Source of the DNA: Treponemataceae bacterium
GTDB lineage: Bacteria; Spirochaetota; Spirochaetia; Treponematales; Treponemataceae
Assembly (NCBI GenBank): GCA_024402435.1
Contig: JAKSTU010000003.1
Span: 20,306 to 84,305 of the forward strand
DNA: 64,000 bases
Direction: 5' to 3'
Shown here piece after piece: positions 60,142-64,000 of this stretch. The notes beneath the pieces were generated by a model. That model did not search any database. It saw nothing but the letters and a program-made list of their open reading frames with translations, and had not been told where the DNA came from. Each line of letters starts with the position of its first letter. Within the stretch, counting starts at the first letter, position 1. The translations under genes were made by a program, and so were the position numbers.

Positions 60142-61500
60142 CTAAATATTTTCAAGTATGGCCCGGAACCAGACAGTTGTGACAAAGTCCGGTGAATCCT
60201 GAATTACCGGAATCCTGTGGCGGAACCGTGCCTCTGTTTTTTTCTCGGAAAACAGTTTGAAGATGTTTTTGGTGCGTCCGTTTGAAAAACGCAGTTTGTC
60301 CGAACTTACCGCATTCCTGATTACTGCAGGCAGCATGAATGGCTCGGAAACCCTTTGTCCCAGCGTGTCCTGCTTAAGGCGTGCCGTGAATTTTCCTTCA
60401 GAGCAGGAACTTACGACTACAGTTCCGAAGGGCAGCTGATATTCCCCTTCTTCTTGTACCGGCACGCAAAAGCCTAAGCTTTCTTCCGATGAACCGGTTT
60501 TCTGTGGCACTTCATTGCTGCTGATGAAGATTAAATCATTATGTCCGTAAAATGTTACACCGGCACCGGATGAAGTTTTGCCGGTGAGTGCAAAAGATTC
60601 CAAAATGTGATATGGAACTCTCTGTTCTGTGCCAAAAAAAGCAAGTCCATTATACAATATTCTGATTTTTACTGCATCAGGTAAGGACCAAAAATCAGCG
60701 GCAGAGGCAAAAATTGTTTCTGAACTTTCTGCTTTCCAGACAGTTTTTTCTGCCAGTGCAGTGAGCGCATCTGCTTCCAGACGGCGTTTCCGGGCACCGG
60801 AAAGAACGGCCGTGTCCCAGCCCGGTTCCAGTTCATTCAGCAACGGAATCAGCCGGTTCCGTATTTTGTTGCGGAAGTAAGAATTGTCAAAATTCGTTGC
60901 ATCTGTCCGGAAAGGCACTGAATTGTGCATGGCAAATGCTTCAATCTGCTGCCGGCTTGCTTCAAAAAGCGGGCGGAAGTAGGGCAGACGGGCCTGTTCC
61001 ATTCCGCATGCAGAAGAACCTGCTGCGCCCTGTAGAAAACGCTGCAAAAGTGTTTCAAGTCTGTCGTTCCTGTTGTGGGCAAGAAAAATGACAGAGCATT
61101 TTTTTTCTGCGGCAACGGATTCAATCGCATTGTAACGGAGAAAACGCGCTGCTTCTTCCGTGCCGCGCTGACGAAGTTCTTCTGTGCGTGAAACAGCACC
61201 GGGTTCCAGTGTCTTTACACTGCATGGAATTCCCTTGCTGCGGCACCAGTCGGCAACAAGATCAGCATCTGCTTTTGAAACGGCTTCTTCCCGTATGTTG
61301 TGGTTTACGGTCACTGCATGAAGATTGTATTTGAAACTGCTTCTGTATTTTTCCAGAAGAAAAAGCATTGTCATGGAATCCACACCGCCGGAAACCGACG
61401 CAAGCACATTTTTGCCGCACAGGGGAAAAAATCGGGTTTCAAAATTCTGGAGTGCGTTCTGAAGAATTGCGCTTGCAGTATCAGGTTCTTGTGGCGGCAT
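60142..61500 (-). CDS. tilS: tRNA(Ile)-lysidine synthase
   Basis: 452 residues. It attaches lysine to C34 of the CAU-anticodon isoleucine tRNA so that AUA is read as Ile; essential. The PP-loop SGGVDSMTM (about 34) binds ATP; HNRNDRLETLLQRFLQGAAGSSACGMEQ is the TilS version of the second conserved motif, and a C-terminal tRNA-binding part follows. The ATG lacks a Shine-Dalgarno and sits 6 nt behind TATTAT. It is first of tilS–ftsH–exported protein. Confidence 0.92.
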   Translation of the reverse strand: MPPQEPDTASAILQNALQNFETRFFPLCGKNVLASVSGGVDSMTMLFLLEKYRSSFKYNLHAVTVNHNIREEAVSKADADLVADWCRSKGIPCSVKTLEPGAVSRTEELRQRGTEEAARFLRYNAIESVAAEKKCSVIFLAHNRNDRLETLLQRFLQGAAGSSACGMEQARLPYFRPLFEASRQQIEAFAMHNSVPFRTDATNFDNSYFRNKIRNRLIPLLNELEPGWDTAVLSGARKRRLEADALTALAEKTVWKAESSETIFASAADFWSLPDAVKIRILYNGLAFFGTEQRVPYHILESFALTGKTSSGAGVTFYGHNDLIFISSNEVPQKTGSSEESLGFCVPVQEEGEYQLPFGTVVVSSCSEGKFTARLKQDTLGQRVSEPFMLPAVIRNAVSSDKLRFSNGRTKNIFKLFSEKKTEARFRHRIPVIQDSPDFVTTVWFRAILENI

Positions 61501-61506
61501 GAGTCA

Positions 61507-61512
61507 ATAATA
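61507..61512 (-). promoter_or_regulatory. tilS -10 box (leaderless)
   Basis: TATTAT on the - strand ends 6 nt before the ATG. At 17 bp only TGGCTT is found as -35, within the preceding terminator's stem and T tract, so the promoter is weaker evidence than the others. Confidence 0.4.
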
Positions 61513-61520
61513 CTGATATG

Positions 61521-61577
61521 CAAAAAAAAAAGCCACAGACCATGGACACCGGATGCACCATGGAAAGTGGCTTTTTT
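61521..61577. terminator. rplY terminator
   Basis: GCCAC...CCATGG pairs with CCATGG...GTGGC; ten T follow on the - strand and six on the + strand. Confidence 0.8.
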
Positions 61578-61593
61578 CTACTGAAAAATCAGC

Positions 61594-62148
61594 TTATTTT
61601 TTAGGTGCTCTTACAGAAGCAACGATTACTTCTTTGTTTGAAACAACTGTTACACCTTCGGGAAGAGCTACGTCTTTTACAGCCAGTGCTTCACCGATCT
61701 TGAGTTTGGAAACATCTGCTTCCATGCGGACGGGCAGGTCTTTGGGCAGACAAGAAATCTTGATTGTCTGTGTTCCTTTCTGGAGGAAACCACCGTCACG
61801 AACACCCTGTGCGTTACCTGCAATCAGCAGTTTGATTGCAATTGTCAGAACTTTGTCATCATCGATAACGTGGAAGTCTGCATGCAGGTTTTTGTCTGAA
61901 ATGATGTCGTATTCTGTGTCTTTGATGAATGCTGTATATGTTTTTCCGTCTACAACCAGATTGATGAGTGTTGTGGGTGTTGCAACTTTCCATACTTTTG
62001 TGAACTCGATTTCGTCAATATCGAGCATTGTTGCTTCACCTTTGCTGTTGTACATTACAGCAGGAAGGCGACCTGTTGCACGAAGAGCTTTTGCTGCAGA
62101 TTTACCTGTTGTAGTACGCACTGCTGCGTTTAATGTCATTCTTTCCAT
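61594..62148 (-). CDS. rplY: 50S ribosomal protein L25 (bL25, CTC form)
   Basis: 184 residues, the long CTC type: an N-terminal 5S rRNA-binding domain (LNAAVRTTTGKSAAKALRATGRLPAVMYN) and a C-terminal TL5-like beta domain (PVRMEADVSKLKIGEALAVKDVALPEGVTVVSNKEVIVASV). The ATG has AGGAG. It is downstream of tRNA-Gln and spoVG on the same strand and ends at a strong terminator. Confidence 0.94.
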   Translation of the reverse strand: MERMTLNAAVRTTTGKSAAKALRATGRLPAVMYNSKGEATMLDIDEIEFTKVWKVATPTTLINLVVDGKTYTAFIKDTEYDIISDKNLHADFHVIDDDKVLTIAIKLLIAGNAQGVRDGGFLQKGTQTIKISCLPKDLPVRMEADVSKLKIGEALAVKDVALPEGVTVVSNKEVIVASVRAPKK

Positions 62149-62252
62149 ATCTGACTCCTAATAAACAATTGATAAAAAACCGCTTTTATGCCGGAAAACT
62201 AGAGACTTTGAAAACTATTATTTACTCAGAAGTCCTATGAAGTTTTTTTTCA

Positions 62253-62325
62253 CTGGGACGGCAGGATTCGAACCTGCGGAATGACGGCACCAAAAGCCGT
62301 TGTCTTACCACTTGACGACGTCCCA
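62253..62325 (-). tRNA. tRNA-Gln (TTG)
   Basis: 73 nt with full cloverleaf: acceptor TGGGACG/CGTCCCA plus discriminator G, anticodon loop TTTTGGT with anticodon TTG, and T arm GCAGGTTCGAATCCTGC. The 3' CCA is not encoded. It lies between spoVG and rplY, with no clear terminator of its own. Confidence 0.95.
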
Positions 62326-62374
62326 AAATATCTGAAACTGTAACATATTGATACAGATTCGTCACCAAAAAAAA

Positions 62375-62659
62375 TCAGTCAAAGTCGGTTGAAGAACCTT
62401 CTTCAACATGACCGGCGCTGTACTCACTGATGATTGTGTTCTGCATCAGAGTACGGAATTCCGGAGTAATCGGATGAACAACATCTTTGTATTCACCGGC
62501 ACTGGTCTTTCTGCTGGGCATGGCAATCAGCAGACCTGTTTTTCCTTCAATGATTTTTACGTTGTGAATCACAAAACAGTTATCAAATGTAACTGTGCAA
62601 TAAGCTTTTAACTTTCCTTCGGCTGACGCTTTTCGGATACGAACCTCTGTAATTTGCAT
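62375..62659 (-). CDS. spoVG: SpoVG family protein
   Basis: 94 residues. It starts [51 protein letters not shown], the full SpoVG pattern. SpoVG proteins bind DNA and RNA and act as global regulators, also in spirochaetes such as Borrelia. I start at the ATG behind GAAGAGG; five more codons upstream are open. It follows ispE by 40 nt. Confidence 0.95.
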   Translation of the reverse strand: MQITEVRIRKASAEGKLKAYCTVTFDNCFVIHNVKIIEGKTGLLIAMPSRKTSAGEYKDVVHPITPEFRTLMQNTIISEYSAGHVEEGSSTDFD

Positions 62660-62699
62660 GATGAACCTCTTCAAAGTTACAAATGAGTTCAGTTAAGCT

Positions 62700-63560
62700 C
62701 TAGAAAGAAGGTAGTAAATGGCACTTCTCCCATTTGCGATTTAATTGTGTGAATGCGTTTTCTGCAGCGTTTCTGTCTTCAAATACTCCGAAAACAACGG
62801 AACCGGAACCTGTCATGTCTGCAAAATCCGGCGCACATGAACGCACGTCGTTTAATGCGGATGCAATCTCCGGATACTGATTTGCCAACGGATCAGTAAA
62901 ACTGTTTGAAAAGTTCCACGCCGAAGCACGCTGATTGTACATACATTCTAACGCACTAATTTGCGGAAAACAGGTTTTATCCTGAATTTTCCAAGAATCA
63001 ACAAGATTATAAGCTTCTTTTGTTGAACTGGAAACTTCGGGTTTCACAAGAACGTAATTAAGATCTCTTCGGGGAAGAATGTACCTGACATTTTCTCCCC
63101 GGCCTGTTACGACGGCTGCACTTTCCGACGCTGACAGGAAGAAAAACACGTCACTTCCGATTTTTGCTGCAAGCGAATGCAGTTCTGCGTCTGAAAGCTG
63201 AATGCCTGCAAGTTTCTGCAGACCATGAAGCATTGACGCCGCATCAGAAGAGCCGCCGCCCATACCTGCACCGGAAGGAATCCGTTTGCATAGCGTAACA
63301 TGCACGCCTTTGTCAAAGCCGGTAAGGGCACAAAAATGGTTGTAAGCAGTGGTGATTGTATTGATGACTGGAAGTTGAAAATCAGTGCAGGAAACCTGAC
63401 ATCCGTAGTCTTTCTCCGCCATCTCTATCAGCAGTTCGTCAAAAAGAGGAACTTTCTGAAAGATACTCTCGATATCATGAAATCCGTCACCCCTGGGGGG
63501 AAGAACGCGCAAATGCAAATTGATTTTTGCATAGGCTTTTTCATGAACACTACAACGCAT
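62700..63560 (-). CDS. ispE: 4-diphosphocytidyl-2-C-methyl-D-erythritol kinase
   Basis: 286 residues, GHMP kinase fold. It phosphorylates CDP-ME in the MEP route to isoprenoids. KAYAKINLHLRV with the catalytic Lys opens the protein, and the ATP loop is RIPSGAGMGGGSSDAASML. A C-terminal MTGSGSVVFGVF motif closes the family set. The ATG lacks a Shine-Dalgarno and sits 7 nt behind TATATT. It heads ispE–spoVG–tRNA-Gln–rplY. Confidence 0.93.
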   Translation of the reverse strand: MRCSVHEKAYAKINLHLRVLPPRGDGFHDIESIFQKVPLFDELLIEMAEKDYGCQVSCTDFQLPVINTITTAYNHFCALTGFDKGVHVTLCKRIPSGAGMGGGSSDAASMLHGLQKLAGIQLSDAELHSLAAKIGSDVFFFLSASESAAVVTGRGENVRYILPRRDLNYVLVKPEVSSSTKEAYNLVDSWKIQDKTCFPQISALECMYNQRASAWNFSNSFTDPLANQYPEIASALNDVRSCAPDFADMTGSGSVVFGVFEDRNAAENAFTQLNRKWEKCHLLPSF

Positions 63561-63567
63561 TGGCAGA

Positions 63568-63597
63568 AATATATCAGAAAATTGAGGCGCGGGTCAA
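63568..63597 (-). promoter_or_regulatory. ispE promoter (near-leaderless)
   Basis: On the - strand TTGACC, 18 bp, TATATT; the -10 ends 7 nt before the ATG. Confidence 0.6.
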
Positions 63598-63617
63598 TAG
63601 GCGTGACTTGCTGATTG

Positions 63618-63646
63618 TTGGCGCAGAAGAATCTTTGTGATAAATT
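63618..63646 (+). promoter_or_regulatory. Promoter of the cyclo-ligase gene (leaderless)
   Basis: TTGGCG, 17 bp, TAAATT; the -10 ends 6 nt before the ATG. It diverges from the ispE promoter with 20 bp between the -35 boxes. Confidence 0.5.
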
Positions 63647-63652
63647 GAAAAC

Positions 63653-64000
63653 ATGCAGGACAAGAAAGAATTCCGTGAAAAAGCAAAACTGGTTCTGACA
63701 GGGCTGAATCCGGTGACCAAAGGATTTGCCAGTATGCAGAAGTGTATGGCGATTATTCAGAGCAGCCGGTTTGACAGGGCCGAAGTTGTGCTTGGATTCA
63801 TGAGCATGGCAGACGAAGTTGATGTGCTTCCGGTAATGCGTCGTGGGCTTGAGCTTGGGAAAAGGGTGCTTGTACCGAAAGTCCGGGATGACGGCGGAAT
63901 GGATTTCTTTTTCTTGAAAAATGATCCCGTTGCTGACACTGAAGCCGGGGCATGGGGAATTTTTGAGCCTAAGGAAAGTCTTGAAAAAGCTGATTTTTCT
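63653..64000 (+). CDS. 5-formyltetrahydrofolate cyclo-ligase family protein, N-terminal part (continues beyond window)
   Basis: 116 codons run to the window edge without a stop. QDKKEFREKAKLVLTGLN opens like the family, and VVLGFMSMADEVDVLPVMRRGLELGKRVLVPKV and GAWGIFEP match the substrate and ATP-binding segments of 5-formyl-THF cyclo-ligase (MTHFS), which makes 5,10-methenyl-THF. The family's usual length is about 190 residues, so about 60% is visible. No Shine-Dalgarno. Confidence 0.82.
   Translation, partial: MQDKKEFREKAKLVLTGLNPVTKGFASMQKCMAIIQSSRFDRAEVVLGFMSMADEVDVLPVMRRGLELGKRVLVPKVRDDGGMDFFFLKNDPVADTEAGAWGIFEPKESLEKADFS

Noticed and set aside
1..64000. CRISPR arrays, prophage, insertion sequences, rRNA genes, anti-phage islands
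   Set aside because: No regularly spaced repeats, transposase, integrase, phage structural gene or rRNA sequence was seen on either strand.

Overview
This 64 kb window is a stretch of bacterial chromosome, densely coded on both strands, with no rRNA operon, IS element, prophage or CRISPR array. Gene content and protein style point to a Treponema-like spirochaete, probably a saccharolytic, anaerobic gut or rumen species. The supporting signs are Treponema-type export signals on binding proteins (…VFAGGKK), an LpoB / COG3014 / LPP20 lipoprotein triad, LL-diaminopimelate aminotransferase, pyruvate phosphate dikinase, a short alanyl-tRNA synthetase, and a groES–TPR–nusB–SurA-like–alaS neighbourhood that I recall also from T. 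pallidum (from memory, not checked). The species call is inference.

Layout. 1-5.2 kb: end of a MATE exporter, purA, and a three-gene ABC importer of the TrpXYZ/ABC_sub_bind type with a promoter-embedded palindrome. 5.2-5.6 kb: the largest non-coding stretch, holding a diverged long inverted repeat. 5.6-11.9 kb: galE, an M20 peptidase, the lipoprotein triad and a coupled GH43 protein. 12-20.9 kb: xylB, a putative outer-membrane protein, dapL, a sugar ABC importer without its ATPase, and an NlpC/P60 protein with a barrel-like C-terminus. 21-28.2 kb: acyl-CoA synthetase plus XRE-cupin regulator, tRNA-Cys, trxB, a GH3 enzyme, a GNAT protein and groES. 28.2-41.3 kb: TPR protein, nusB, a SurA-like protein, alaS, ppdK, a GH3 beta-glucosidase, a pseudouridine synthase and cimA. 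41.4-54.2 kb: a membrane HD-GYP phosphodiesterase with a CBM2-like outer domain, a DUF4143 ATPase, SulP, CHY zinc finger, YitT, a repeat-rich leader, a lipoprotein, patatin, a nucleoside kinase, a PPIase and a DUF115 protein. 54.2-64 kb: lepA, a large exported protein, ftsH, tilS, rplY, tRNA-Gln, spoVG, ispE, and the start of a 5-formyl-THF cyclo-ligase gene.

How it fits together. GH43, two GH3 enzymes, xylB, galE and the sugar importer suggest growth on plant polysaccharide fragments. ppdK, purA, cimA, dapL, ispE and the translation and proteostasis genes are core functions.

The most striking pattern is in gene starts. Many genes carry a good Shine-Dalgarno (purA, galE, ppdK, groES, ftsH, rplY). 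About fifteen others have no Shine-Dalgarno and instead have a sigma70-type -10 hexamer ending 6-8 nt before the ATG, usually with a -35-like hexamer 16-18 nt further up. That geometry predicts leaderless or nearly leaderless mRNAs for alaS, lepA, trxB, tilS, ispE, cimA, the HD-GYP gene and others. The HD-GYP protein with a CBM2-like exported sensor, and a hairpin motif placed exactly 20 nt before two lipoprotein start codons, are the other main leads.
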